Shown here piece by piece: positions 44,556 to 53,582 of a stretch of DNA of 64,000 nucleotides; the stretch's first letter is position 1; each line of letters starts with the position of its first letter. The translations under genes were made by a program, and so were the position numbers. The notes beneath the pieces are model-generated. The model did no database searches and was not told the origin of the DNA. It saw nothing but the letters and a program-made list of their open reading frames with translations. The DNA comes from Stenotrophomonas maltophilia (GTDB lineage Bacteria; Pseudomonadota; Gammaproteobacteria; Xanthomonadales; Xanthomonadaceae), in the NCBI GenBank assembly GCA_900113425.1, contig FOZF01000004.1:124001-188000 (forward strand), written 5' to 3'.

Positions 44556-45545
44556 ATGAACGACACCGCCCCTGTTTCCCCACCCCGCCGCTCCCTGCGC
44601 TGGCTGCTGCTGCCGCTGGCGGTAGTGGCCGTGCTCGGTGCAGGGGGCTATGCCGGTTGGCGTTTCTGGCAGCAGCAACAGCAGGAGCAGAAAGCACAGT
44701 CACGGACGATGGCGGTGCAGTTGCAGGGCCTGGAGGCCACGCTGGATGCGCTGCGTCGCGACCAGCGCGCAACCAGCCAACGCCTGCAGGACGCGGCCGC
44801 AACCAACCGCGTGCTGCGCGACGAGATGCTGGGCCTGTCGCAGCGCAGCGCGCTGCTGGAGGAAAACCTGGCCAAGCTCGCCGACAGTGCCAACCAGGGC
44901 CGGCAGGCCGTGCAGCGCGACGAGGCCGAACTGCTGCTGACCCAGGCCGCACAGCGCTTGAACTACGCCGATGATGTCGAAGGCGCCCGCCGTCTTTATG
45001 CACAGGCCGCGACCGCGCTGGCCGCGCTGCCCGACAGCGAGGGCCTGAACCTGCGCCAGGCGCTGGTACAGGAGCGCGAAGCCCTCGACGCGCTGGGTGC
45101 CGGACCCCGCGTGCAGGCGCTGCAGCGGCTGGATGCGCTGGCCGGCGCCCTGCAGGGGCTGCCGACCCAGATAGCCAGTACGCCGGCGGGCGACCGGACG
45201 CGACCGTGGTGGCAGGCCGCTTTGGCGCCCTTCGTCGATATCAGCCCGAGCCGCCAGAACGGTCCGCTGACCGCCGCCGAACGGCGCAACGCCGACGATG
45301 CACTGCAACTTGAACTGACCCTGGCCCGTGCGGCGATCGAGCGCGGCGACCGCGCCGGCCGTGACGCCGCGCTGTCGCGCGTGGAGCAGTGGGCACAGCG
45401 GCGCTGGCCGGATTCACCGGCCCTGCGCGCGCAGCGTGCTGAACTGCAGGCCTTGCGCCAGATTCCGTTGCAGGCCAGCAACACCGTCCTAGGCAGCACC
45501 CTGCAACAGCTGCGCACCCAGACCGACCGGAGGCAACCCGAATGA
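44556..45545 (+). CDS. hemX: HemX-family membrane protein
   Basis: 329 residues: cytoplasmic N-terminus, one transmembrane helix (about 15-37), a Gln-rich coiled coil (about 40-125) and a helical C-terminal domain. Once annotated as uroporphyrinogen-III methylase, but it lacks the SAM methylase motifs. Between hemD and hemY in the conserved order. AAGGAAG precedes the ATG. Overlaps hemY by 4 nt. Confidence 0.87.
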   Translation: MNDTAPVSPPRRSLRWLLLPLAVVAVLGAGGYAGWRFWQQQQQEQKAQSRTMAVQLQGLEATLDALRRDQRATSQRLQDAAATNRVLRDEMLGLSQRSALLEENLAKLADSANQGRQAVQRDEAELLLTQAAQRLNYADDVEGARRLYAQAATALAALPDSEGLNLRQALVQEREALDALGAGPRVQALQRLDALAGALQGLPTQIASTPAGDRTRPWWQAALAPFVDISPSRQNGPLTAAERRNADDALQLELTLARAAIERGDRAGRDAALSRVEQWAQRRWPDSPALRAQRAELQALRQIPLQASNTVLGSTLQQLRTQTDRRQPE

Positions 45546-46852
45546 AACCCCTGCAATCCCTGGTCGTGCTGTTGCTGGCCGTGGCCATTGGTGTGGTCGC
45601 CGCGCAATGGCTCGGCACCGACGATCTCAACCGCTACGGTGAAGTGATCCTGCGCTACGGCGGCTACGACTATCACAGCAACCTGCCGAAGGTGGCGCTG
45701 CTGACGGTGATTGCAGCGCTGGTGCTGTGGCTGCTGTGGAGCCTGATCGCCGCACCGTTCCGTGCGTGGGGCCGCTACCGCCGCAAGCAGGGCCGGGTGC
45801 GCCTGATCGATGGCCTGCAGGCTTACGAGCACGGCCAGTGGCAGCGTGCGGAAAAGCTGCTCGACGGCGCCGCCAAGGACCCGGAAGTCAGCGCGGTGGC
45901 GCTGGCCAATGCCGTGCGCAGTGCGCAGGCGCGTGCCGATGCCAGCGCAGGTGAGACGCTGCTGCAGCGGCTGGGCGAATCCGATGCCACCCTGCAGGCG
46001 CTGCTGCGCGCCGAGCAGCTGCTGGCACGCGACCTGCCGGTGGACGCGATCAACGTGCTGGACGTGGCCGCGATCCAGCCGCTTCCACCGCGCGGCCTGT
46101 GGCTGCGCACCGAGGCACTGGCCCGCGCCGGTCGTGCGCACGAAGCGTACGGACAGCTGGGCGCCCTGCGTCAGAGCAAGGTGCTGCCGGCCGAATCCAA
46201 CAGCGAACTGGAAGCGCGCCTGGCCGCACAGGCGCTGCTGGAAGCGGCCGACGTCAATGCGTTGGCCGCGCAGTGGGAAGCCACGCCGAAAGCGCTGCGG
46301 CCGACCCCGGACGTGGTGGGCGCCTATGCCAGCCGCGCGGTGGCGCTGAACTGGGACGAGCCAGCGCTGCTGGCGCTGGAGCACGCGCTGGACCAGCGTT
46401 GGGACGACGAACTGGTGGCTCTGTATGGCCGCCTGCCGGCCGAACGCCTCGCCACCCGCCAGGCCAACCTGCAGCGCTGGCGCAACGTGCATGACGATTC
46501 GGCGGCGCTGCGCCTGGCACAGGGCCGTGTCGCCCTGGCCCAGCAGCAATGGGACGCTGCCGATACGTTCCTGCACGAAGCGATCGCCAGCGGCGCCGGT
46601 GCTCCGGCGTGGGAAGCACTGGGTGAGCTGTTCGCCCAGCGGGGTGAACATGCGCTGGCCGCACAGTGCCTGGCCAACGCGCTGCGTCTGCAGCGCGGCG
46701 AGGACAGTATTGCGCTGGTGCGCACGGCAGGGGCCGGTGCCGATGAGGTGCCGCTGCGCGCCACCGTGGAAGACCTGCCGACGGTGCCGCAACCCCCGGT
46801 GTACAACGCCAACGAAGAGCGCGACGAGTTCGGCAACCCCCGTCTTCCCTGA
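45542..46852 (+). CDS. hemY: HemY, TPR-containing haem biosynthesis-associated membrane protein
   Basis: 436 residues. Two N-terminal hydrophobic helices (about 1-25 and 42-65) with the HemY_N signature GYDYHSNLPKVALL, then TPR-like helical repeats. Exact role in haem metabolism is unproven. ATG overlaps the hemX stop (ATGA), so hemDXY form one operon, ended by the terminator at 46907. Confidence 0.9.
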   Translation: MKPLQSLVVLLLAVAIGVVAAQWLGTDDLNRYGEVILRYGGYDYHSNLPKVALLTVIAALVLWLLWSLIAAPFRAWGRYRRKQGRVRLIDGLQAYEHGQWQRAEKLLDGAAKDPEVSAVALANAVRSAQARADASAGETLLQRLGESDATLQALLRAEQLLARDLPVDAINVLDVAAIQPLPPRGLWLRTEALARAGRAHEAYGQLGALRQSKVLPAESNSELEARLAAQALLEAADVNALAAQWEATPKALRPTPDVVGAYASRAVALNWDEPALLALEHALDQRWDDELVALYGRLPAERLATRQANLQRWRNVHDDSAALRLAQGRVALAQQQWDAADTFLHEAIASGAGAPAWEALGELFAQRGEHALAAQCLANALRLQRGEDSIALVRTAGAGADEVPLRATVEDLPTVPQPPVYNANEERDEFGNPRLP

Positions 46853-46861
46853 CCCGGTGCC

Positions 46862-46886
46862 GTGCCGGCCGACCGTCGGCACCCAC
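46862..46886. repeat. REP-like palindrome ending GGCACCCACC
   Basis: GTGCCG...CGGCAC arms; same family as at 18847 and 20098. Confidence 0.5.
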
Positions 46887-46906
46887 CGCGGGACCGCAAC
46901 GAAAAA

Positions 46907-46927
46907 GCCGCCCCTCGGGCGGCTTTT
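46907..46927. terminator. Bidirectional terminator between hemY and the thiolase gene
   Basis: A-run, GCCGCCC-ctc-GGGCGGC, then TTTT. Confidence 0.88.
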
Positions 46928-46950
46928 CCATGTATAGCCTTCTGCAGCGA

Positions 46951-48231
46951 TCAGCGCTCGACGATCGCCACCACGCCCATGCCGCCTGCCGTGCAGATCG
47001 ACACCAGCGCGCGGCCGCCGCCGCGTTCGGCCAGCTGCTTTGCGGCCGTGGCAATCACACGCGCGCCAGTAGCGGCAAACGGGTGACCGGTTGCCAGCGA
47101 CGAACCCAGCAGATTGATCTTGTCCGGATCGATGCGGCCCAGCGGCGCCTCCAGGCCCAGCCGGTTGCGGCAGTAATCCTCGCTCTCCCACGCACGCAGG
47201 GTGCACAGCACCTGTGCGGCAAACGCTTCGTGGATTTCGTAGATGTCAAAGTCCTGCAGGGTCAGGCCGTTGCGCTTGAGCATCTCAGGCACGGCCACGG
47301 TCGGTGCCATCAGCAGGCCTTCGCCATGCACGAAATCGACCGCCGAGACATGCGCATCGCGCAGGTAGGCCTGCGGCTCGTGCCCGTGGGCGCGCGCCCA
47401 TTCCTCGCTGGCCAGCAGCACCGCCGCGGCACCATCGGTGAGCGGCGTGGAGTTGGCGGCGGTCAGGGTGCCGCGGCCGGAGACCTTGTCGAACGCCGGC
47501 TTCAGCGTGGCCAGCTTTTCCAGCGAGGTATCCGGGCGCAGGATGTTGTCGCGCTCCACACCGCGGAACGGCGCGATCAGGTCGTTGAAGAAGCCACGCT
47601 CATAGGCGGCGGCCAGCTTCTTGTGCGAGGACACCGCCCACTCGTCCTGCGAGTCCCGCGAGATGTTCCATTCCTTGGCCATGTCCTCGCAATGGTCGCC
47701 CATGCTCTTGCCGGTGCGCGGTTCGGCCACGCCCGGGAACTCGGGCTTGAGTTCGGAGAACTTGAAGCCGGAGGTCAGCGCGCGGATCTTGTCGCCGGTG
47801 CTCCTGGCACGGTTGGCGGCCAGCAGGCGTGCACGCAGCTTCTTGCCGTACACGATCGGCACGTCGGAGGTGGTGTCCGAACCGCCGCCGATGCCCGATT
47901 CGATCTGGCCCAGAGCGATCTTGTTGGCGACGGTGATGATGCTGTCCAGCGACGTGCCGCAGGCACGCTGCAGGGTGATGCCCGGGGTGAGCGGCGACAG
48001 TCCGGAGGACAGCGTGGCTTCGCGGCCCAGGTTCCAGTCGCTGGAGTGCTTGATCACCGCACCCATCGCCACTTCACCCAGCTGCTGGCCATGCAGGCCG
48101 AAGCGTTCGACCAGCGCACCCAGCGTGCGTACCGACATGCCGAGGTTGCCGACATCCGAATACGCGGTGTTCTGGCGGCAGAACGGAATGCGGACGCCAC
48201 CGAGAATGGCGACGGGACGAGCGTTGGGCAT
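46951..48231 (-). CDS. fadI: Acetyl-CoA C-acyltransferase (FadI-like thiolase)
   Basis: 426 residues. Nucleophile Cys91 (QRACGTSLDS), His in IYEIHEAFAAQ, second catalytic segment SSLATGHPFAATGARVI and Cys in SICTAGGMG. The TTSDVPIVYGKK and MGDHCEDMAKEW stretches are characteristic of the FadI branch, the last step of fatty-acid beta-oxidation. ATG 48231 is used; 48246 adds MPGIS. Divergent from the conserved unknown gene at 48340. No fadJ next to it. Confidence 0.9.
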   Translation of the reverse strand: MPNARPVAILGGVRIPFCRQNTAYSDVGNLGMSVRTLGALVERFGLHGQQLGEVAMGAVIKHSSDWNLGREATLSSGLSPLTPGITLQRACGTSLDSIITVANKIALGQIESGIGGGSDTTSDVPIVYGKKLRARLLAANRARSTGDKIRALTSGFKFSELKPEFPGVAEPRTGKSMGDHCEDMAKEWNISRDSQDEWAVSSHKKLAAAYERGFFNDLIAPFRGVERDNILRPDTSLEKLATLKPAFDKVSGRGTLTAANSTPLTDGAAAVLLASEEWARAHGHEPQAYLRDAHVSAVDFVHGEGLLMAPTVAVPEMLKRNGLTLQDFDIYEIHEAFAAQVLCTLRAWESEDYCRNRLGLEAPLGRIDPDKINLLGSSLATGHPFAATGARVIATAAKQLAERGGGRALVSICTAGGMGVVAIVER

Positions 48232-48287
48232 GGAGATACCTGGCATGGATGAGGGTGTCTGCAACATGGCCTGCACGACGGAGCAGG

Positions 48288-48293
48288 CATAAT
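48288..48293 (+). promoter_or_regulatory. -10 hexamer CATAAT upstream of the gene at 48340
   Basis: Places the transcription start near 48300, leaving about 40 nt of leader. Confidence 0.4.
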
Positions 48294-48339
48294 GGGGCCA
48301 AGTGTAGCTGCCGCCCTGTGATGGGCCAACCGTGGAACC

Positions 48340-49227
48340 ATGAGCAAACCCGACCCCGCGATGAATGCCCTTGGCGTGCTGGCCCTGGAACTGGCCGGCG
48401 GCGAGATCCCCCGCCAGGCGGTACTCAGCGCAGACCAGGCCGGTGAACTGGCCGAACGCGTCGGCCGAGACCTGTCCAAGCTGGTACCGGCCGTGGCCGA
48501 GCTGGACCTGGTCCTGGCCGCTGCCCATTTCGACCCGGCCGAAGTGCTGCGCCCGGGCTGGCCGATCCATCGCCGCCTGGAAGAACTGCAGATGCGCGCG
48601 CCGGGTCGCAACCAGGGCCCGCGGCTGCTGGCCTTCGGTACCGATGCCAATGGCGATGTGCCGCTGCCGTTCCAGGCCGATGCGACGCTGGTGGGTGGCG
48701 GCCTGCGTGTGCTGCCGTTCCTGCTGACCGGCAGTGATGTGGCGACCACCCGTGCGGTGGCCGATGCGTTGGAAGAGGTACTGCTGGCCAATGGCATGGC
48801 CCATGCCGATACCGCGCTGATGGCGCAGACCAGTTTCGGTGCCCGCATCGAGCATGCGCGCTATTTCACCGTGAACGACCTGGCCGCGATGATGTCGATG
48901 CAGTACGACAACCAGGGCCTGGCCGCGCTGTGGCCATTGATCGAGACCGCGATCATGGCGCCGGGCGAGGATGAATGGCTTGAGGCCGCACCGGAGCCGT
49001 TGCTGCGCTACAGCCATGGCGAGGCGCGCATGGCGTTGTTCGATCCGGCCGGCTGGTGCGCCCACTACAGCCATGACAGTGGCGACTGCGATCGCCTGCA
49101 GGGCATCTATGAGCAGTTCCTGATGCGCCAGCGGCAGATGGCGGCGGTGCTGGAAGCACACGGCGTGCCGGTGCTGTTCGTGCATTGCGAGGCGGGACAG
49201 GACGCGCGCGAGTTGCTGGCGCGCTGA
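48340..49227 (+). CDS. Conserved-looking cytoplasmic protein of unknown function
   Basis: 295 residues with no signal or membrane helix. Balanced composition and long coherent frame indicate a real gene: ALELAGGEIPRQAVLSADQAGELAERVGRDLSKL at the N-terminus, a central LRVLPFLLTGSDVATTRAVADALEEVLLANGMA and the end GIYEQFLMRQRQMAAVLEAHGVPVLFVHCEAG. I recognise no family. It ends at a SMAG element and terminator. Confidence 0.78.
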   Translation: MSKPDPAMNALGVLALELAGGEIPRQAVLSADQAGELAERVGRDLSKLVPAVAELDLVLAAAHFDPAEVLRPGWPIHRRLEELQMRAPGRNQGPRLLAFGTDANGDVPLPFQADATLVGGGLRVLPFLLTGSDVATTRAVADALEEVLLANGMAHADTALMAQTSFGARIEHARYFTVNDLAAMMSMQYDNQGLAALWPLIETAIMAPGEDEWLEAAPEPLLRYSHGEARMALFDPAGWCAHYSHDSGDCDRLQGIYEQFLMRQRQMAAVLEAHGVPVLFVHCEAGQDARELLAR

Positions 49228-49250
49228 CAAGGAAACGGCGGCCGCGTGTT

Positions 49251-49278
49251 GTAGAGCCGAGCGTGGGCTCGGCTCTAC
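49251..49278. repeat. Canonical SMAG/REP element
   Basis: GTAGAGCCGAGC-gtgg-GCTCGGCTCTAC, perfect 12-bp arms starting with GTAG. Confidence 0.85.
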
Positions 49279-49298
49279 AGAACGCGATGCAAAGAAAA

Positions 49299-49321
49299 AC
49301 GCCGGCCTGCGCCGGCGTTTT
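49299..49321. terminator. Bidirectional terminator
   Basis: A-run, ACGCCGGC-ctgc-GCCGGCGT, T-run. Ends the gene at 48340 (plus) and sodC (minus). Confidence 0.88.
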
Positions 49322-49341
49322 CCAATCCAGCGGGGCCGGCC

Positions 49342-49962
49342 TTACGGGGCCTTCTGGATCACTGCGCAGGCCAGGCGCGCACCGGCGTTGCCGGTCGGCT
49401 GGCTGGTGTAGTCATCCGGATCGGCGTGGACGATCAGGCCACGGCCGATGATGTCGAAATCATCGCCCTTGCCGATGTTCACGTTGCTCGACACCGGGCC
49501 ATCGATGGTGGCTACGCCCTTGTCGTCGGCCTTGATGTTGGGCATGTCGCCCCCGTGGTGCGGATCACTGGCCACGCTGCCATGGTCCTGCTTGCCCGGG
49601 TTGAAATGACCGCCGGCGCTGGTGCCGTCCGGCGCGCTGCAGTCACCCTTCTCGTGGATGTGGAAACCGTGTTCGCTGCCGGGCTTCAGGCCACTGATCT
49701 GGCCCGTGACGTGCACTTTGCCGTCGACCAGCTTGAAAGTGACGCTGCCCTTGGTCTCATTGCCCTGGGTGGGTGCCAGCTCGGCCGTGGCCGAGGCATC
49801 GGCAGTGGACGCCGGTTCTGCAGCGGGCGCAGGTTCGGTAGTTGCGCTCTCGGCCGGCGCGGCCGGCGGCGTCTCGGTCTGCGGGGTGTCGGCCGGCTTG
49901 CCGCAGGCCGCCAGGCCCAGGGCGGCGATGGCCGCGAACAGTGACGTGTGGATCAGACGCAT
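49342..49962 (-). CDS. sodC: Cu/Zn superoxide dismutase, lipoprotein, first of tandem pair
   Basis: 206 residues. Lipoprotein signal (LFAAIAALGLAAC), an Ala/Pro/Thr-rich spacer of about 45 residues, then the SodC domain with Cu ligands in FHIHE, bridging His in GGHFNP, Zn ligands in HHGGD and the last Cu His in IVHADPDD. The disulfide cysteines are in GDCSAPDG and RLACAV. Detoxifies periplasmic superoxide. Downstream of the second sodC, about 30 nt apart. Confidence 0.94.
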   Translation of the reverse strand: MRLIHTSLFAAIAALGLAACGKPADTPQTETPPAAPAESATTEPAPAAEPASTADASATAELAPTQGNETKGSVTFKLVDGKVHVTGQISGLKPGSEHGFHIHEKGDCSAPDGTSAGGHFNPGKQDHGSVASDPHHGGDMPNIKADDKGVATIDGPVSSNVNIGKGDDFDIIGRGLIVHADPDDYTSQPTGNAGARLACAVIQKAP

Positions 49963-49994
49963 GGATGCTCTCCTTGGAAGATGGCCGGCGGCGA

Positions 49995-50561
49995 TCAGCG
50001 CGTCACGCGGATCACGCCGCAGGCGATGCGAACGCCGGCATTGCCGGCAGGCTGGCTGCGATAGTCATCGGCATTGGCATGCACGACCAATGCGCGTCCT
50101 GCGATATCGGTGGCGGCGCCTCCGCCCAGAGTAACCCCCTTGAGGTGGATGTCGACGTTGGCGCGGCCCTGGGCATCGGCACGCAGGTTGTCGATGTCGC
50201 CCAGGTGATGCGTGCCGGCACCGGCGCGACCGTGCGCGACGCCGCCGGGATTGAAGTGATTGCCGGCACTGCTGGCATCCACAGCGCTGCAGTCACCCCG
50301 CTCGTGGATATGGAAGCCTGCCTGCTGCATCGGCTGCAGGCCACCGACCAGGCCGGTGATGTGCACGCCTGCCGGTTCGACCTTCAGCACCAGCCGGCCA
50401 CTGACGATGCTGGCCGACGCCGGGGCCAGATTGGCCTCGGCCTGTTGCGCGGTACTGGTCACGACCGGCGGCGGTGGCGTGGGCTGCGGCTTCGGCGTAC
50501 TGCCACACGCGGACAGCAGCGCGGCGGCGGACAGCGGAAGAAGGGCAGGTGACAGGCGCAT
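49995..50561 (-). CDS. sodC: Cu/Zn superoxide dismutase, lipoprotein, second of tandem pair
   Basis: 188 residues from ATG 50561 (AAGGAG 7 nt upstream). Lipoprotein signal (LSAAALLSAC), Pro-rich linker, SodC domain. All metal ligands appear intact (FHIHE, NHFNP, THHLGD, VVHANADD) although the usual His before GFHIH is replaced by Ala (QAGFHIH). Disulfide Cys pair kept. Probably a divergent duplicate of the neighbour. Same transcript as the other sodC. Confidence 0.92.
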   Translation of the reverse strand: MRLSPALLPLSAAALLSACGSTPKPQPTPPPPVVTSTAQQAEANLAPASASIVSGRLVLKVEPAGVHITGLVGGLQPMQQAGFHIHERGDCSAVDASSAGNHFNPGGVAHGRAGAGTHHLGDIDNLRADAQGRANVDIHLKGVTLGGGAATDIAGRALVVHANADDYRSQPAGNAGVRIACGVIRVTR

Positions 50562-50654
50562 CGAAGACTCCTTGCAGGTGACACTACGGACGGCATCGTC
50601 CATGAGGGATCAACGGTTCGGCAAGCGGATGCGAGGATCGCGTGCAGGGACCGT

Positions 50655-52103
50655 TCAATGGGGGCCGCGGCGGCGGCCTGCGCCCAGCTTGCGGGTCAGC
50701 GTGTTGCGGCCCAGGCCCAGCCGCGACGCTGCTTCCGCGCGGCGACCGTGGGTGATCTGCAGGGCGGCGTCCAGCAGCGCGTGATCGACCCGCTCGCGCA
50801 CCTGCGCATGCAGCCCTTCCACGCCCTCCGCCAGTTGCCGCCGCGCCCACTCCGACAGCAGCGCCTCCCACTGCCCCGGGTCGGTGCCGCCGGTGCTGCT
50901 GCGCCGGGTGCGTGCCCGGTTGAGCGCGGTATCCACATCGGCCACGCCGATGGTGTCGGCAGCGGCCAGTGCGGCCATCCGCCAGCACACGTTCTCCAGT
51001 TCGCGCACATTGCCCGGCCAGTCATGCTCGCGCAGCGCCTGCAATGCAGCGGCGGTCAAGCGCTTGGTCGGCGTATCCAGCCGGCGTGCGGCCGCTGCCA
51101 GGAAGGTAGTGGCCAGCTGCGCGATGTCCTCGCGGCGCTCACGCAGCGGCGGCAGCTGCAGGCGCACCACGTCCAGGCGATGCAGCAGGTCGGCGCGGAA
51201 CAACCCCTGCGCCACCCGTCCTTCCAGATCCTGGTGGGTCGCTGCGATCACGCGCACATCGACGCGGATCAGTTCGCGACCACCGACGCGGAAGAACTCG
51301 CCCTGCGCCAGCACGCGCAGCAGGCGCGTCTGCAACGGCAGGGGCATGTCGCCGATTTCATCGAGGAACAGGGTGCCACCGTCGGCCTGCTCGAAGCGGC
51401 CGATGTGCCGGCGCTGTGCGCCGGTGAACGCACCGGCTTCATGCCCGAACAGTTCACTCTCCAGCAGCTCGGCGGGAATGGCGGCGGTGTTCAATGCCAC
51501 GAACGGGCCCTGCGCACGCGGCGATTCGCGGTGCAGCGCGTTCGCCACCAGCTCCTTGCCGGTGCCGGTTTCACCGGTGATGAGCACCGCCAGCGGCGCC
51601 TGCGCGAGCCGGCCGATGGCGCGGAACAGCGCGCGCATCGGCGGCGTATCGCCAACCAGCTGCGGCGACGGGTCGGCGGAGGCCTCCGTGGCCGGTACCG
51701 GCGCGGCCAGTGCGGGCGCGACCGCCGGCAGCACGCGCTGGGCCAGCGCTACGGCATCATCCAGATCGAACGGCTTGGACAGGAATTCGTGCGCGCCGCC
51801 GCGGAAGGCGCCTGCCGTGCTGGCGACATCGGTGTAGGCCGACATCACCACCACCGGCAGCTGTGGCAAGGCAGCCTTGAGCTTGTCGAGCAGCACCAGG
51901 CCGTCATCACCGGGCATGCGCACATCGGTGAACAGCAATGCCGGCGGTGATCCCTCGGCCAGCGCCTGCAGGGCGGCGGCGGCGCTGTCGAAATCATCGA
52001 CCCGGTAGCCCGCCTCGCGCAGCGCGGTGCACAGCACGAAGCGCACGGCGCGGTCGTCGTCGACCACCCAGATCCGCTGGGGTGAAGGGGACGCGTCAGA
52101 CAT
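50655..52103 (-). CDS. ntrC: Nitrogen regulation response regulator NtrC
   Basis: 482 residues. Receiver with Asp60 (LLFTDVRMPG); AAA+ sigma-54 activation domain (about 150-385) with Walker A GETGTGKE, GAFTGA loop at about 222-227 and Walker B GGTLFLDEIGDMP; Fis-type HTH at the C-terminus (HGRRAEAASRLGLGRNTLTRKLG). It activates RpoN promoters under nitrogen limitation. The start overlaps ntrB by 8 nt. Confidence 0.95.
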   Translation of the reverse strand: MSDASPSPQRIWVVDDDRAVRFVLCTALREAGYRVDDFDSAAAALQALAEGSPPALLFTDVRMPGDDGLVLLDKLKAALPQLPVVVMSAYTDVASTAGAFRGGAHEFLSKPFDLDDAVALAQRVLPAVAPALAAPVPATEASADPSPQLVGDTPPMRALFRAIGRLAQAPLAVLITGETGTGKELVANALHRESPRAQGPFVALNTAAIPAELLESELFGHEAGAFTGAQRRHIGRFEQADGGTLFLDEIGDMPLPLQTRLLRVLAQGEFFRVGGRELIRVDVRVIAATHQDLEGRVAQGLFRADLLHRLDVVRLQLPPLRERREDIAQLATTFLAAAARRLDTPTKRLTAAALQALREHDWPGNVRELENVCWRMAALAAADTIGVADVDTALNRARTRRSSTGGTDPGQWEALLSEWARRQLAEGVEGLHAQVRERVDHALLDAALQITHGRRAEAASRLGLGRNTLTRKLGAGRRRGPH

Positions 52104-53157
52104 CGCGCGGGGCCTCCTCGGCCGGAACGGTGCCGTTGCCGATCGGCAGCAGCAGGGTGAATACGGTATGGCCGGGGCGCGAGCGGTAGGTCAGCGTGCC
52201 GCGATGCTCGCGCGCGACCTGCTGGGCCAGCGCCAGGCCCAGGCCGGTGCCTTCGGCGCGACCACTGACCAGGGGCAGGAACAGGTGTTCGGCCAGCTCT
52301 TCAGGTACACCACGACCGTCGTCGGCGATCTCCAGCCGCAGCGCCAGCGTATGCAGCCGCTCGGCAACCCGCGCACCATGCTCCACGCGCGTCCGCAGGG
52401 TGATGGTGCCCGCACCGGCCTGGATCGCATTGCGCACCAGGTTCCACACTGCCTGGGTGAGGCGGTCGGCGTCGCCCTCCAGCTCGGGAATGCTGGGGTC
52501 GTAGTCGCGTTGCAGGCGCACCGCCCAGCCCGCTTCGTTCTCCGCCAGGCGCAGCACGCGCTCCAGCGCTGCGTGGATGTTCAAGGCGGCATGCGGCGCG
52601 GCCGGCGCCGGCGACAGCAGCTGGTCGAGCAGCCCGTTGAGGCGTTCGATTTCCGAACCGATCAGTTCGATCAGCTCGCGCTCGCTGGCATCGCGCTGTG
52701 CGGCACGGCGCGCCAGCAGCTGCGCCGCGCCTTTCAGGCCCGCCAGCGGGTTGCGCAGTTCGTGGGCCAGGCCCTTCAGCGCCGCGCTGAGTGCGCTCGG
52801 CAAGGCCTGGGTGGGGTCAAGCCCGGGGAACTCATCGACCGGGTGCGCTTCCAGCAGCCAGCCGCCATCATCGCGGCGGCTCATCCAGCCTTCGGCGAAG
52901 CGGGGTGCCTCTCCCGGCACTGCCAGTGCCAACCGGTGCAGGCGCAGGCTGTCACGCTCGTCGCGGGCCAGGAAATGGGCCAGCGCCTCTCCCTGCACCT
53001 CCAGCGCCGCCAAGGGCTGGCCCAGCAGGCGACGGCCGCTGACGCCCAGCCAGCGGCCGAAGGCCGGATTGCAGCCGGTGATGCGCCCGTCGGCAGCGGC
53101 CCAGGCCAAGGGGGTACCCAGGGCATCGAGGGACGGTGGCGGCGCGGGGTCGGACAT
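52096..53157 (-). CDS. ntrB: Nitrogen regulation sensor kinase NtrB
   Basis: 353 residues from ATG 53157. PAS domain (about 10-110), HisKA with phospho-His132 (LAHELRNPLAGLKG), HATPase with N-box NLVRNAIQAG and G-box DDGRGVPEEL / GTGLGLALAQQVA. Cytoplasmic, no membrane helix, as usual for NtrB/GlnL. Its phosphatase activity is controlled by PII (glnK in this window). The ATG lies 6 nt after TACATT, inside an NtrC-like palindrome (53157-53175). Confidence 0.94.
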   Translation of the reverse strand: MSDPAPPPSLDALGTPLAWAAADGRITGCNPAFGRWLGVSGRRLLGQPLAALEVQGEALAHFLARDERDSLRLHRLALAVPGEAPRFAEGWMSRRDDGGWLLEAHPVDEFPGLDPTQALPSALSAALKGLAHELRNPLAGLKGAAQLLARRAAQRDASERELIELIGSEIERLNGLLDQLLSPAPAAPHAALNIHAALERVLRLAENEAGWAVRLQRDYDPSIPELEGDADRLTQAVWNLVRNAIQAGAGTITLRTRVEHGARVAERLHTLALRLEIADDGRGVPEELAEHLFLPLVSGRAEGTGLGLALAQQVAREHRGTLTYRSRPGHTVFTLLLPIGNGTVPAEEAPRDV

Positions 53158-53175
53158 TGCACCAATGTAGTGCAA
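53157..53175 (-). promoter_or_regulatory. NtrC box overlapping the -10 element and start codon of ntrB
   Basis: TTGCAC-N7-GTGCAA (minus strand TTGCACTACATTGGTGCAA) fits the NtrC consensus TGCACC-N5-GGTGCA closely. It covers the -10 hexamer TACATT (53164-53169), so binding should repress ntrBC. Confidence 0.65.
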
Positions 53176-53582
53176 AAGCGTGGCGGATGCGTTCCTTCCG
53201 CAACCCCAAACGCTGGACGGATGGGCAAAGTCCGTGCTGTTTGTACCGACGTTGGTGAAGCACGGGAGCACAAACTATGCCGCACCGGCCGCAACGTGGA
53301 TGATTCAACGCCCCCAGGGCAGGGCTGTCGGGCAAGGGAAGGCGGCGCTCGGCAAAGGCCGCTGGTAGCCTGGGCTTCCTTTCCAGTCACGCATCCGTAC
53401 TCTGAAGCCCGGCCCTGCTCCCTCGTAAGCCGACATCCACCCCATGCCTGATTAACATCCCCAGGCCACGGCTGACCTTGAGCCTGCTACGGCCAATGAG
53501 TATGGGAGCGCTACGGCAACAGCCTAAAATCCCCCCAGGTCAATGAGTCTGGACCGCCCTTTGTGGGACGCCCTAGGGCACT
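53176..53582. other. Gene-free region between ntrB and the bigR-like gene
   Basis: No open frame looks coding. The word CTACGGC[CA]A occurs twice (about 53488 and 53510). No obvious hairpin or promoter apart from the ntrB elements was recognised. Confidence 0.5.

Noticed and set aside
44556..45545. Uroporphyrinogen-III C-methyltransferase activity for HemX
   Set aside because: No SAM-binding methylase motifs; the protein is a membrane-anchored coiled-coil.
53158..53582. Short frames between ntrB and the bigR-like gene
   Set aside because: None has a plausible ribosome binding site, codon pattern or recognisable product.
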